Origin: Whitmania pigra
Lineage: Eukaryota; Annelida; Clitellata; Hirudinida; Haemopidae
DNA length: 64,000 bases
Assembly: GCA_021613335.1 (NCBI GenBank)
Contig: JAJTWR010000245.1
Span: 1,545,001 to 1,609,000, forward strand
Reading direction: 5' to 3'
The notes below the pieces were generated by a model. That model saw only the letters and a program-made list of their open reading frames with translations, was not told where the DNA came from and did not search any database. This document shows, one piece after another, positions 47,800 through 61,240 of the stretch (its first letter is position 1; the number at the start of each line of letters is the position of its first letter). The position numbers and the translations under genes were made by a program.

Positions 47800-50280
47800 A
47801 ATGTGTCGAACGAATATTTTGAAATGGCCTAGCAAAATAATAAACGCTCTAATTATTTTTTCAATTAGTTTCATGGTTGAATAAAATTATTTTGTCTTTG
47901 TTGAATATTGTTAAAGTTGTTATGACCTCAAAATATATAATAGCTAATAATATCTATTTTCACTTAGCGAAAGTTTTCTCAGCTGATGAACCCTCAAACT
48001 TGTACTTTTCCAAGCAGAATAAAAAGTACATTTTTAAGTTGCAACGGGACCCTTGCATTTAAATATAAAAATATATTTATGCTTCAAGAAAAAAATTTAA
48101 CGAATGTTGTTTTAAAGAATTTCCCTTTGAATGTTCCTCTCTATGCACACATTTAACCATTTCAGTTTCGTCATAATGCATTGATTCACTTAAAAATATA
48201 TTATCGTTCGATAGGTAAATGAATCGAAATTCGAAGAAATGGAATTTGTAATTTAACGCTAGCCTATTTACTTTTACCAATGACACCCGCTGGAGTGTGA
48301 ATCCTATAAAATGACTGATTTTTATACATCGAAAAGAATTATTTTAAATTTCAATTTCAGATATAAAATTACAAAATTTGTTTCTTTAAAGAATATGAAA
48401 TAAATTAAAAATAAATAATTAGTACAAATAAAAAAAGTACAACATTTCGTTGAAATGGCCACACATTTGATTTTGAAATTTAGGTGTTCCAAAGTAATAT
48501 TTGAAATTCGACAGAAACATCATCGAACATTTGCAGGTGTTTCGATGCTGAGCCTAGTGATTATGTATCAGTAAGCCTCAAGTTGCGGTTTCAGAATAGA
48601 GTAAGCGACACCTTATTGCAATCCTTTATTAAAAATGAAACTGAATAAGCCTATCATTTAATAAACTGTTAGAAATTTGGATATTTTTTGTAAACAAAAC
48701 TGTCGGCCAATCCGCAAGCGATGTCATTTGTAAGTTCAGCTTTAGTAATAATTCTAAAATGTGTTTACACAGTCGCCTTTCTAATTTTTGTTAATATAAC
48801 TAAGTTATATTACCATGGTTTGTGAGTGTGCTTTTTGTAATAAAATGTGCTGTCAATTATACGTTTAGATATCATATAAGACATCTTCCATATAAGACAT
48901 ATAACTCATCCTGGTAAAGAATTGACACTTGGGACCTAAAATGAAAAATCACTAGAAATGGTGTTGTCTCATTCAGTTCAGAATTCAGCTTTACTGAAAT
49001 GTACAGTTCAAGATGAACATCTGCATGAAGTTGCAGTTGAACAAAAAGTGGAAACTTTCTCTGGAAATAGGGTCGTAGTCAAAGTGTCTGAGAGACCTGT
49101 GTCAAAACAAACTTAAGTCTAAGTTTGTTAATGTTTTGTTCAGTGACAGGTTTGTAATCTTTATTTTAATTTTTTTTTAATTTCTAATGTCTCAATAACA
49201 TAATTCTTTAGAGTTTGAAATTTGTAAAATAAAAGAAGGAGCAAGAAACATGCACCCGATTTGTGAGAAGAGTTTGTTTTCATCACAAACAATACATTGG
49301 AAGATGCTACTACAAGGTGGAACCAAAAAGATGAAACTCATCATTAAACACATTTTTCAAAGATTTTTCATGTCTGCTAAAACGTACAAAAGAAATTGAG
49401 GAAAAAATTACTAAAACACTACTTAAATCCACTATTGTAGAACAGAACATTGGCAATTCTGGGAGCCTAGAATTGATATCGATAAATTCCTCATCTGATC
49501 ACTACTATGAGGCGGGAAGAAGTAATTCATTCATAAATTTCGTACGCAGAATAACTTTTCCCTGGCATAAGTATTTTTAACCTTTTTTTGAGGAAAAAAC
49601 TTTTTGAATTTTTGAGCCTCATGATCTTTTCAGCGTAATCCGCTGATCGTTAATGAAAATGAAACGGCATATTACATTATTATATTAAATTATATTATCT
49701 TTTAATAAAATATATTTTTTATTTAGTATAGCGTCTCAAAAATATGTTTTGTTTTTTTTTTAAAATTCCTTTACGAACTTTTAGTCAGACAGCGAAAATA
49801 TTTTACTTTTAATCATTATTCGTTCCGATTTACTCTGTTTCCGTTTCAAACATATATGTTTTCCTTTTGCTTAATTATATTGTAATACTTAAATGTTATT
49901 CAATATAACCATTTTTATCATACTTTTTACAAAAAAAAGTATACGAGAAAAGGTTAGTTAAATATTTTTAATGATTTAATTTAAACCGTTTGGCTAAACA
50001 ATTATAGTGGATTCGATTATATCGATAATGGTTTCTCATTTATAATTATTAGTTATTAGTTCAGCAGTGTAACAGCATTTAGTATACATTTATAATATCA
50101 TAATTTTTGTGTTTAAACAAATTTTTCAAATAATTATATTTTATTTCCGGCATACATACTCTACTCCACAGAAAAATGAGTAAACGAAAAGGAGGAGCTG
50201 AGAAAAAAACGAATAAGAAAGAAATCACTTTTACAAAACGATGCCCAGAAATATAAAAAGTTAACAAACATGTTTACAAC
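47800..50280. other. Spacer with dispersed repeat blocks; no gene supported
   Basis: Positions 48280-48620 match 5140-5240 and 5505-5640. Positions 49077-49530 match 55236-55520 and 55520-56000 (shared GAGAGACCTGTGTCAAA, AAAATAAAAGAAGGAGCAAG and GATTTGTGAGAAGAGTTT). The last block looks like a transposon or lost gene fragment, but I recognise no domain. Confidence 0.5.
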
Positions 50281-50283
50281 ATC

Positions 50284-50952
50284 TTCTAGTACACGGGTCT
50301 CAAACTCAAATTGCTCCGCGGGCCAAGTGATGACTTCTAAAGTTCCTCGAGGGACGCATAGCCAGAACTTGTTTAAAATGATAAAAAGTCAATAAAAAAG
50401 ACAACGTAATAAGAACGTAGTGCTTTACAAACTTTCTAAAATCCATTTATTACAAATGTAATGTAGTCAATTTATGTATCGTTTTTGGCGTATCTGTATT
50501 TGGTTAACTTAGGTTTCAGTCACTTTCTGTACTGACTGCTGACCTGGCAGCGTTTTGCCTCAACAAGGGCATCAATATTAGGCTTGATTTTGTGAGAAGA
50601 AACCAATCTCAGTGTTGCTTGCAAATGTTCATTAGTGAGCTGTGACCTCAGTACAGACTTGTTAACTTTCATGGAGGAGAAAAATTGTTCACAAGCATAT
50701 GTACTGCCAAACATTGCAAGAATCCTTGCATCCTAGAGAGTAACCTTGGAAATCTTTCTCGTGACTCTCGAAGGACTACGAATAAATAAGTAGGTAAGAT
50801 TTTCTCCTGGTTAAGATGGCGCTTTTGCAAAAGTTCAAACACCGGCAATAGAACAATTGAAAAATGTAATGTACATTTTAATTAATATGTATTCGTCGCG
50901 GGCCGCATGAAATGCCTTTGCGGGCCGCGTGTTTGAGACCCCTGTTCTAGTA
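50284..50952 (-). mobile_element. Non-autonomous hAT element (50292-50944) with 8-base duplications
   Basis: The ends CACGGGTCTCAAAC and GTTTGAGACCCCTG form inverted repeats, and the subterminal parts are rich in CGCGGGCC/GGGCCGC. TTCTAGTA flanks both sides (50284-50291 and 50945-50952). On the minus strand at 50520-50714 lies a C-terminal hAT fragment (F-G-S-T-Y-A-C-E-Q-F-F-S-S-M-K, then L-T-N-E-H-L). That motif is typical of GTF2IRD2/ZBED-like transposases. It is a different family from the hAT at 21.3 kb. Confidence 0.88.
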
Positions 50953-51890
50953 CTAACTCTATTGTCAATATGAGTACGTTGTATGTATTTCATGATATTT
51001 CTACATCAGACAAATTCAATAATGATGTCCGATACAGAGCAAAAGCTCGGTTAGATTCATTGACACGTCTTATGTTTAAGTTGTTAAAACAAGGAGTTAT
51101 TTAGCTGTTTAAAGTTGTTTTGCATAAATAACTACGAATTTGAACTTGTAATAAATAAAAAGATTCTTATTAAGTTTCTTAGGTGAATTAGTGTTTTTGA
51201 ACTTTAAAATTGCATAATTATATTTTAAGTATTTATAGAAGCTAAAGAAAAATATCTAAAAATTAAATTAAATTAAAAATAAGTCAAAATATTAAATTAT
51301 TGAAAAAATTTATGTGAAGCTAATGGTGAAGTGGGCCGCCATGACCAAATTTCTCGGGCCGGTTTTTTAAGCCAGTCCCACCCTGCCGATCATTCGGATT
51401 CGGTTTCCGAATGTTCGAAACAAAATTTTTTCGAACCCGGTTAAAACCAAACTTTCGGAAGAAAATGGTTTCTTACAATAACGTACTCTAATAATAATGA
51501 ACGTCCAAGTCCCACGCTTAGTAGTCACAATGACTTCCATTTTGCATAATATATTAAAGCTCACTTGCACAGTTTATTTGGCCATTGTGCCTTTATTTTG
51601 AATTATTTCAATTTATGAAGAAGAACAAGAGGAGCTGATGCGTGAAACACAAATGTTTGAGAACTCCTATGCTTGAGTTTGTAAATAAAGTTCATCAAAT
51701 CAAAATCATTTATTAACTGTATTTTATTTCCAAGGCAGTTAAGTAATCAAAAAAATATTGCTAAAATTTGTAAAATTATTTAATGTTTGAGCAATTTAAT
51801 TATGACTTAATAAAAGTTTCAAGTTTCATTTATTCTACTGATTTTCTTGTCGAAATCCAATTTTCCGATACAGATATTCGAACCCATGCT

Positions 51891-52609
51891 TCATCCAAAC
51901 ACTGAAACTTTAGAGAAACAAGTCAATATATTATTAATTTGGTTTTGATTTTGAAACTAAAACTGAAACTTACAGCAACGGGAAGATACGCAGACCAATG
52001 GTCTTTCACAATCTTTATTCTGAACACAAGCAGAAAAGTTTGTAATATAAATTTATTGAAATATTTATTTTTATTTTGAATAATTACATTTTATTTTGAA
52101 TATTAATTTGAGTGTTTATTTGAAAGTTAATGTTTACATAATCCAAAAGTTCACAAATGAAGCCGCAATTGAATAAGTAATGTTGCTGAAAGAATTTAAA
52201 CCAGATCAAAACAAACAAACCGATTTGCATTTTTGAGCTTCCACTTGATATTCTGAAAAGATTAATAAAACACAAGGTTATGGTGTTGTATGAGGATGTT
52301 ATGGCTCCATTTTTAGCGCTCAATCATTTATCTAGAGCTTGTTTTTAAGGTTTAAAATTTTCGGTTGCCCTAAAGTCCTGTGATTGGATTTACGCTATCA
52401 TAAAGACTTGATGCATTACAATTGTTGCCGTTACAGACGCATGCTAGATTGCATGCCATTCTGTAAGCCATTGACACGGAATGTGAAAATCGAAAAAATA
52501 GAGCAAGTTAATAGTGAAAATAATTGATAATTAAATAATTAAATAACTAACCCACGAAAAGCAAGAACATGGCAATCACAAGGAGAAGGAAGAAGGAGAA
52601 GATGTTCAT
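51891..52609 (-). CDS. Class C secreted cysteine-rich peptide gene, intact (duplication copy 2)
   Basis: Exons are 52552-52609, 52221-52252, 51974-52019 and 51891-51907, each exactly 7150 bases from its counterpart in the 44.7 kb gene. I see no coding difference. The predicted 50-residue precursor, splice sites, TATA box (52645) and 3' signals are shared. Either the duplication is too recent for divergence or gene conversion keeps the copies alike. Assembly duplication cannot be excluded from sequence alone, but the different microsatellite length, several substitutions and a 17-18 base indel argue for two real loci. Confidence 0.82.
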
Positions 52610-52644
52610 CTTTGCAGGTGCTGTGTAACGCTCCGAATGAGTCG

Positions 52645-52652
52645 TATTTATA
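52645..52652 (-). promoter_or_regulatory. TATA box of the 51.9 kb peptide gene
   Basis: Minus-strand TATAAATA, 36 bases before the ATG at 52609. Confidence 0.65.
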
Positions 52653-53009
52653 AGCAAAAATTATGAAGTATTGCCTTGAAAAATATGCATTTCATATCAA
52701 TAAACAATAAAACATCACACATAAACAACTGGATTGACATTTATATCTTAAGACATATATTACATTCGAAAGGCTTCGCTATTTTGAAAACATCATCATT
52801 AATTATTTGCAGCTGGGACAGCTTATGTTTCAGCTGAAGGAATTGAAACGTTTCTTTCCCCACTTCACATCCCATCACCGTCCACCATTCCCTATTGTAA
52901 ATTTTCAGCACATCAAATTAGAAAAGGGCTTCATTTATGAATTTGTAAAAGTGCAAGGTTTAGTTATTTGAAATTTAGTAAAAATGTATTATATGAAAAA
53001 GATTAACGA

Positions 53010-53770
53010 CTTCAGCTCTTAAAAATCATCACAGGTTTCCAAGTGTAAAATGGGACAAAAACCATGCTCTCCAAAAGCAGTCGTTGGAGCAATATTATTT
53101 TTTCAGATGATAAAATATTTTTCTAAAATGGTAATTAGTTCTACTGACATGACCTCAAATTAAAAAAAGAAACATTTTTTTAGTCGAAATCATGCAGCAG
53201 GATCGATGGTGATTTTAGGAGGAATTTCCGATGAAATGATTGACTGAATTAGCCTTTCTAGATGGGAGACATTCTTCGGTGGATTACAAAAATGTTTTAG
53301 AAGATCATCTCCTGCTTTTTTGGAAAAGCTTATGGTGGAGGAAATTTCAGTTTCCAGCAAGATAATGCCCCGATCCAAACTTACAAAAACATTTTCCAGA
53401 TCAAAAATTTGAAAGTTATGAGTCGGCATGCCTGTTTCCCAAATTGAATTCTTATACACTTCTTGGAATGTTGCCAAAACTGGTTTACAAAAATGGAAGG
53501 AAGTTCCACTCCAAATCTGACCTGGAAAAAGCCATTAGGAGTGTCTGGAAAGAACTGGACAGAAAATTCGTAAAAGTGGTAATACAAGTAATAGATAACA
53601 AATTTTTAAAGTTAATGAGAATAAAAGAAACATTATTTCTTAGTCATAAAGTTTTTCACGAGGTTTTTTAGAAACTTATTGATGATTTTGAAAGTGTCTT
53701 TCACAGTTATCGGACGCCCATAAATCACTTTTTTAGAATTTTTTAATTAATACATGAAGAAATGACGAAA
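53010..53770 (+). mobile_element. Tc1/mariner transposase relic (duplication copy 2)
   Basis: Same relic as at 45.9 kb, with F-Q-Q-D-N-A-P near 53355. It lacks the 17-18 bases present near 46313 in the other copy. Confidence 0.75.
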
Positions 53771-54230
53771 GTTATCAAAAAAAGACAATCACAAGTATAT
53801 AATTACATAACATATTAAAATTTCCCCATAATCAAATTTTCCTTTATCGAGTTATCACGAAATAATGGGGTGTCCTCATGGTTTCCGTGAGTGTATTATA
53901 TGTCATGACTGTATTAGCATATAAAACTATTAATGATTCAAAGGACTTAAATCCTTAATGCCCAAAAATGTTGGGCACTGAAAGAAATTGCGGATGTTGG
54001 AGTCGTATAGCAACACGGATGTTCTTGAAATGTTTTAGTTGAAAGTTATAATTCATCTTTGACCAAAAACATCAATTAGTTGCAGCTGTCATCTTGAAGA
54101 TAGTCCAACAAAATATTAATAATAAATTTGATGACATAGCAACATAAATTGAGATGGAGAAAGGGAAACAAGGAGACAACGAAAACACAAGGCGTCTCTG
54201 ACTCATGCATACGGCTCCTTATAAATTATT

Positions 54231-54247
54231 TATCATTATTATTATTA

Positions 54248-54320
<73 letters not shown>

Positions 54321-54321
54321 G

Positions 54322-54370
<49 letters not shown>

Positions 54371-54387
54371 TATTATTATTATTATTA

Positions 54388-54431
<44 letters not shown>

Positions 54432-54443
54432 TTATTATTATTA

Positions 54444-54480
<37 letters not shown>
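54231..54480. repeat. (ATT)n microsatellite, expanded allele within duplication copy 2
   Basis: About 250 bases of ATT against roughly 30 in the other copy (47102-47132). It begins at a LINE 3' tail. Confidence 0.96.
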
Positions 54481-54481
<1 letters not shown>

Positions 54482-54619
54482 GCCATTTCATACAATTATT
54501 TTGTAGGTTCATTCATTTATAATGACTGGAAATTAATAATTTAGCAATATTATTTATTTATTCCAACAATGTGTGACTCTTGCATGGCTATGAATTAATA
54601 GAATATATTTTTTAGTAAA

Positions 54620-54810
54620 GCAGGATAGCCGAATGGGTCACGTGCCTGCATACGGCGGTAATGGCAACAGTCGCAATGTGTCGTGTTCGAAACCCAGCCT
54701 GCACTGCCGCCAGCGCCCTTGGGAAGGAGCGCTATATAAATGGTTACAAGAAGCGGCTCTGACTCTATGCATATGGCGCTTTATAAATGAAGTTACAATT
54801 ACAATTACAA
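54620..54810 (+). mobile_element. tRNA-derived SINE (duplication copy 2)
   Basis: Same insertion as at 47264, with a few substitutions (for example GGGTCACG for GGGTTATG). Confidence 0.9.
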
Positions 54811-55235
54811 AAAGTTAATTTCCAAAGAATTGATTATGTAATGTCCATGGATTTTAGACCTTTAATATTTCCAGTTGTAATGCAAATTCATTAAAAATGG
54901 AATATTTAAAATTATTGTTGCATATCTTCAAAAAATAAAAATATAACATTTTGTTGTAATCAGATACAGATTAATTTTCCGTATTTATTATAGTATATTC
55001 CAATAACAGACAAATTAAACTTTTTAGTTGGCTTGGAAAAGACGACAGACATAGCTTGAGAATTATCGTCTCTTCATCAATAAAAAAGTTATAAGCAGCC
55101 CTCAACACTAGAGAAATGACTCATATTGGGTAGCAGGTTTTCACATCATTATATGATATCTAAATGTATAATTGACAGCACATTTTTATTACAAAAAGCA
55201 CATTCGAAAGCCATCGAAATATAACGTAGTTTAGA

Positions 55236-56060
55236 AAGCCGACCTGTGTCAAAACAAACTTAAGTCTAAGTTTATTAATGTTTTGTTCAGTGACAGGTTT
55301 GTAATCTTTATTTTAATTATTTTTTAATTTCTAATGTCTCAATAACATAACTCTTTAGAGTTTGAAATTTGTAAAATAAAAGAAGGAGCAAGAAACGGTC
55401 ACCCGATTTGTGAGAAGAGTTTGTTTTCATCACAAACAATACATTGGAAGATGCTACTACAAGGTGGAACCAAAAAGATGAAACTCATCATTAAACACAT
55501 TTTTCAAAGATTTTTCAGTAGTCAAAGTGCCCGAGAGACCTGTGTCAACAAACTTAAGGAAAGCCTTGACTAAGTTTGCTAATGTTTAGTTCAGTGGCAG
55601 GTTTGCAATCTTTATATTAATTATTTTTGAATTTTAATGACTCAATAACATAAACTATCGTTAGAGTTTGAAATATTTAAAATAAAAGAAGGAACAAGAA
55701 ACATGCATCAGATTTGTGAGAAGAGTTTATTTCCATCACAAACAATACATTATAAGATGCTACTAAAAGGTGGAACAAAAAGATGAACATCATCTTTAAA
55801 AAATTTTGTCAAAGATATTTCAGCTCTGCTAAAACGTACAAAAGAAATTGAGGAAAAAATTACTAAAATACTACTGAAATCCACTATTGTAGAACAGAAC
55901 AGAATATTGGACATTCTGGGGGGTGGTGGCTAGAATTGATATCGACAAATTCCTCAACTGATCACGACTATGAGGCGGGAGGAAGCAATTCGTACATACA
56001 TTTTGAACATTCGTATGCAGCTTTTCTCTGGCTCAAGTATCTTTAACCTTTTGTTGCGTA
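55236..56060. repeat. Two successive copies of an unrecognised repeat block
   Basis: Copies at 55236-55520 and 55520-56060 match 49077-49530. They share GAGAGACCTGTGTCAA, AATAAAAGAAGGAGCAAGAAAC and CAAACAATACATT. No domain is recognisable; the + strand is AT-rich with many stops. Confidence 0.6.
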
Positions 56061-56328
56061 GTCCGCTCATCGTTAATAAACATGAAACTGCACATCACTG
56101 CATGCTGATTCGCTGACAGTTTGTTTACAAGAATACATGAATAACATTTTATTTTCAAGGCAGTTGAGTAATCGAAAAAATATTGCTAAAATTTTGTTAA
56201 AATAATACAATGTATGAATTTGTTTAGAGCAATTTAATTATGACTTAATAAAAGTTTCAAGTTGCATTCATTCTATTGAGTTCCTTGACGAAATCCGAAT
56301 TTCAAATACAGATATTTGAACCCATGCT

Positions 56329-57053
56329 TCATCCAAAGAATACCACTTTAAAGAAACAAGTCAATATATAATTAAATTCGTTTTTTATTTTACTAGAAAT
56401 TCTGAAACTTACTGCAATTATTAGATTTGCAGATCATTCCTCTAGGACAATCTCTGAGCTGAACATATGTAGTAAAGTTTGTAATATACAATTAATGAAA
56501 CATATATTTTTAAAATCAAAAATTCAATTTTATGTTGAATATTAACTTTAATGTTAATATGGATGAAATTGCTTATATAATTCAAGAGTTCACACGTGAA
56601 GCCATACATGAATAAGTAATGTTGTAAGTAATATATTAATTTAAACAAGATCAAAACAAACAAACCGTTTTGCATGCTTGTGCTTCCACTTGATATTCTG
56701 AAAACATTAATTTAATAGAAGGTTATGGTTCTGTTGTATGAGGATGTTTTGACTCAATTTTTAGCCCTCAACCATTTATCTAGCGCCATTTAAGGTCGTT
56801 TAAAATTCGGTGAACTTGAGGTTCTGTGATTGGACTTACGCCACCATAAAGATTGTCTTGCCTTGATGCATAACGACTGTTGCCGTTACAGATGCACGCT
56901 AGATTGCATGTCATTCTGCACGCCATAGACACGGAATGTGAAAATCGAAAAAAATAGAGAAAGTTAATAGTGAAAATAATCGTCAAATTACCAACCCACG
57001 AAAAGCAAGAACATGACAATCACAAGGAGGAGGAAGAAGGAGACGATGTTCAT
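56329..57053 (-). CDS. Class C secreted cysteine-rich peptide gene, intact
   Basis: Exons are 56996-57053 (signal peptide M-N-I-V-S-F-F-L-L-L), 56666-56697, 56413-56458 and 56329-56345, giving 50 residues. The spacing is C-X5-C-X5-C-X4-C, with Asp before the second cysteine. Exon 4 ends Phe-Gly-stop. Donors are GTTGGT, GTTTGT and GTAAGT. Intron 1 (298 bases) has the SINE scar at about 56860-56910. The TATA box is at 57089. The upstream element reads ATTTGCAGCTATGG near 57267, so its E-box has lost the final G. An AATAAA is at 56148-56153, 176 bases past the stop. Confidence 0.82.
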
Positions 57054-57088
57054 CTTTGCAGGTGCTGTGTAACGCTCCGAATGAGTCG

Positions 57089-57096
57089 TATTTATA
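57089..57096 (-). promoter_or_regulatory. TATA box of the 56.3 kb peptide gene
   Basis: Minus-strand TATAAATA, 36 bases before the ATG at 57053. Confidence 0.65.
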
Positions 57097-57419
57097 AGCA
57101 AAAATTATGCAGCATCACCTTGAAAAATGTGCATTTCAAATCAATAAACAATAAAACATATCAGTTCATCACACATAAACAACACTAGGTAGACATTTAT
57201 ATCTTAGACCAGGACATATGTCATATTCGAAAGGTTTCGTTGTTATTAAAAACATCATCATTAATTATTTGCAGCTATGGCAGCTTACGTTTCAGCTGAA
57301 AGAATTGAAACTTCATCTCTGAAGGGCTAAGGGGATGGTGAATTTTTTGTCTCCACTACAAATACCATCGCAATCCACCCTCTCCCATAGATTCGTTATG
57401 TAAAAATTCAAAAACTCAT

Positions 57420-58200
57420 AACGTTATCTCATTAGCTTCAGCCTGTTCTTCTACCTCCTTCTGTGTTGACGTTCCTGAATTACTCAAGCAATCCAACTTT
57501 GCAAGCCACCCGTTACCTCCCCAGTTTCAAGATACCCAAGCAGTTTCATAAAAATTACTTCTCAAAATGCCATATCTTTCATTATCGCCTGGCTGGGTTA
57601 ATAGTCAGGTCTCATGTTGTTAATATTTTTAGGCTAGTTGTGCTCGAAATGTTTTTTTTTTAATTGTATTTGGTATTTATACTTGCACGACTACTTATTG
57701 TAATAGTGTGTAATAATTGAAAATCTTGAATTAATTCACAATTACGACAACATTTTTATCAATTTTTATCGAAAAATGTAAAAACATTTAACAGAAATGT
57801 TTTAAAAAGCATAAATAATATTCAATAATTCTTAGAAGAAAAACATTACATACGAAACACACCTTGTTCAAGGTTATGGTATTAACGACGATGAAGCTGT
57901 TGAGTATATTATATTATAATATAAAAACGCATATGGCGCTCTACAAATGCACCTATTATTATATTATTTTATAACTTTAAATAACATAATTTAGTCGTGA
58001 AATTACAAGTTTCAAACGACAGAACACATGCGAAGTTTTTCGAAGTTCCCTCAAATTATCTATCAATTAAATTTAATTTCAAGGAAAATAAAATTTAAAT
58101 ATTTTAATTTTCAGAAAGTCAGTTCAGAACTAAAATTAAACAAAATCTTCTTTTTAAAAACTACTAATTTGAGCAAAAGTTGAAACCATTTTCAAAGACA
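57420..58200. repeat. Upstream flank of class C unit, paralogous to 62690-63340
   Basis: No gene is seen. Shared blocks include CTGGCTGGGTT followed by GTCAGGTCTC, and CAATTAAATTTAATTTCAAG. Each copy leads into a CAT-rich tract, so the 56.3 and 61.5 kb genes sit in units duplicated together with their flanks. Confidence 0.65.
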
Positions 58201-58208
58201 CTGCTACA

Positions 58209-58915
<707 letters not shown>

Positions 58916-59249
58916 TCACCGTCATCATCCTCTCCTTGAAGTCTTAAATAGGGATGTGGAGCTGAGCGGATGGCTATAAATCCAGGGATTAATGAATCCT
59001 TCTCCTCCAATTATTGGCTGAAGTCTCGAGGTTAAGGTTATCCAAGTGATGCTAATAATAGCTATTAGGCGGGCATTAACACGAGAAATTGTAATTGTAT
59101 TAGTAATAATTACCAGGCTATTGCAATGGCAATAATAATTAATAATATCACCAAAAAAATGTATTCCTGCCAATCATATAAATTTTGAAATTATAAATTT
59201 AAAAAAAATATTTTAAACTTTAAAACAACTTGTTATTATTTATTTAATT

Positions 59250-59431
59250 GTAAGTATACTTCATTTATATTGAGAAACATGAATAGCGTCAGAGGCGCTC
59301 CTTGTAACCATTTATATAGCGCTCCATCCCAAGGGTGCTGGCAGCAGTGCAGGCTGGGTTTCGAACACGACACATTACGAGTTTTGCCATTACCGATGCA
59401 TGCAGGCACGTAACCCATTCGGCTAACCTGC
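59250..59431 (-). mobile_element. tRNA-derived SINE, reverse orientation
   Basis: Reverse complement contains TAGCCGAATGGG, GTTCGAAACCC and a GCGCCTCTGACGCTAT tail, ending near 59250 in ACTTACAATTAAA. Confidence 0.85.
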
Positions 59432-59555
59432 TCGATGCGAACATTGAAACAATTATTTAAAATAATTAACTAATTGAAATACTAAAAACCATTTAAGATA
59501 TTTTATTAATTACAAATATATTAATGAATTCCACTCCAGAGCTCATTGACATCAT

Positions 59556-59672
59556 GACAGGCTGGCCGAATGTGTTGCCTTAATGCACAGGGCAGCAACG
59601 GCAGAAGTGTCGAATCTAATCGTCGAAAAAGTCGTTTTCAAAATCCAGCCGGCACTGCCACAAATGTAGTCT
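59556..59672 (+). mobile_element. Diverged SINE-like element
   Basis: GCTGGCCGAATGTGTTGCCT and CCAGCCGGCACTGCCAC resemble the head and middle of the SINE family, but with an internal insertion (AATCGTCGAAAAAGTCG) and no clear tail. Confidence 0.5.
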
Positions 59673-60089
59673 AATTTTTTCCATCTCATGAAAAATTAGT
59701 TGTATTTCTAAATATTTAATGTCACACCACCAAAAGTAAAGCTGGTTCAATTTTGTTTCATTTTTTTTTCATTTCTTAAACTAGGCAGTCTATTTAATCA
59801 GAGGAATATATTCGCCTATGAATTTTCTTTTTAGCTTGTGTTGAATGGGTAAGGGTTTCCAATTGATGCGCCACCGCTAGGAGGTATAATCCCAGCCGTC
59901 TACATAGCTAGCCACCTATAACTATAGCTCAAAAGTAATGATGTCGGTTAGACCAAAGTGAATTATACCTTAGTGATGATTTAGAATCTGATCTACTAAT
60001 CAGATGATCATGTGGTTGAACGTAAATATGGTTACAATGTTCTGGAAATTTCACCATCGATAAGTCTAAATAAAAATAAAAGAAAGCAG

Positions 60090-60300
60090 ATTCGAATTTA
60101 GAAAGAAAAGTGGTCCCAATTTTGCGACATCGTGCATTCATGAAGACTCCACCAGATCGGTCCTCGAGCGCCTATAAAACCACTTCGAGAACATTCCATG
60201 AGTCCAAAATGATCTCCAAATTCGGAGAGGAACAACGTAGCGCTCGATTTAGGCGCCATATTCTAAGTTTCTTATTTGGTTAAATAAATGGCGTTAGATT
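60090..60300 (+). promoter_or_regulatory. Conserved promoter-like cassette with TATA box and heat-shock-like element, copy 2
   Basis: Near-identical to 9898-10100 over the first 150 bases, including GCGCCTATAAAACCAC and TTCGAGAACATTCCA, then diverging. The later shared block ending CAGGAATATCGGTGAG is near 60490. Confidence 0.45.
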
Positions 60301-60499
60301 TGACTAACGAAAGATATTAACGAGTTAATGAAATAGATTTTATTTTTTGGTTTGTATTTTTTTGATACGCTATTTATTTAATTAATTAAATATGATATTT
60401 GATTAATTTATTAATAATTTAGAATTTATTATTGCAATAAATTTCTGCTGACATTTGAAAACCTACCTCAGAAAATCAGGAATATCGGTGAGCTTTTAA

Positions 60500-61240
60500 T
60501 TCATATAAATTTTTTTTGTGAATAAAGTCGATTGAGACCCAAGATTTAAAAATAGAGATTTCAATCAGCATGTTTTCAATTAAGCAATTCGGTCGTGCAA
60601 TACCGTTTTGAGATGGCATTAATCAATTATTTTTAAAGATTATTGACTGACATGCTTCGTATTTATTGGAAGTAATTTAGATGTTTTAACCATTTTCTAA
60701 AGCAATCAACCATGATTAATAATTTTTGTTAGATCAAAATTTAATCCTTTTATATTATCCCTTTATTATTGTTCTCCATATTTATCACAAAACACAAAAG
60801 AAGAATTAATCGTGGTAATTTAATTTCAATTCCGAGGACACTTACATAATTTCATTCTCATACGGAGAATGATGAAAGATTGGTCACAAGAAAACATAAA
60901 TTTATTTTACTTAAGCAATTGTGAAAATCGTTTAAATGAGGTAGTTTAGTCGGAACTCAATCGAGACAATTACTGACTTCTTTGACCTCTTTTATTCAAC
61001 GTATATGATCGATTTTACAAATGTTGTCTGGTCGTTTTGAAGGATATAAATTTAACAAAATAGACGAGTTTTGGATAAGTACAAATGAGAACTTTAAATT
61101 TAAAAAGGACGAAAGATGAAAAATACAGATACATTTCCTATGAAAAGCGGGTCATCGCACACGTTCAACCACCCAGCAATCATACAGTCTGCTTAAGAAA
61201 CGACAAAACACGTCAAGCATATGGCTCGTTACAAATTACC
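60500..61240. other. Gene-free AT-rich spacer
   Basis: I recognise nothing except a LINE-tail-like patch at 61215-61245 (CAAGCATATGGCTCGTTACAA). After 61250 the family 3' flank begins. Confidence 0.45.

Larger units (their letters stand above)
51281..55148. repeat. Segmental duplication, copy 2 (about 3.87 kb)
   Basis: Near-identical to 44131-47791. The extra length comes almost entirely from the expanded ATT array at 54231-54480. Confidence 0.95.
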
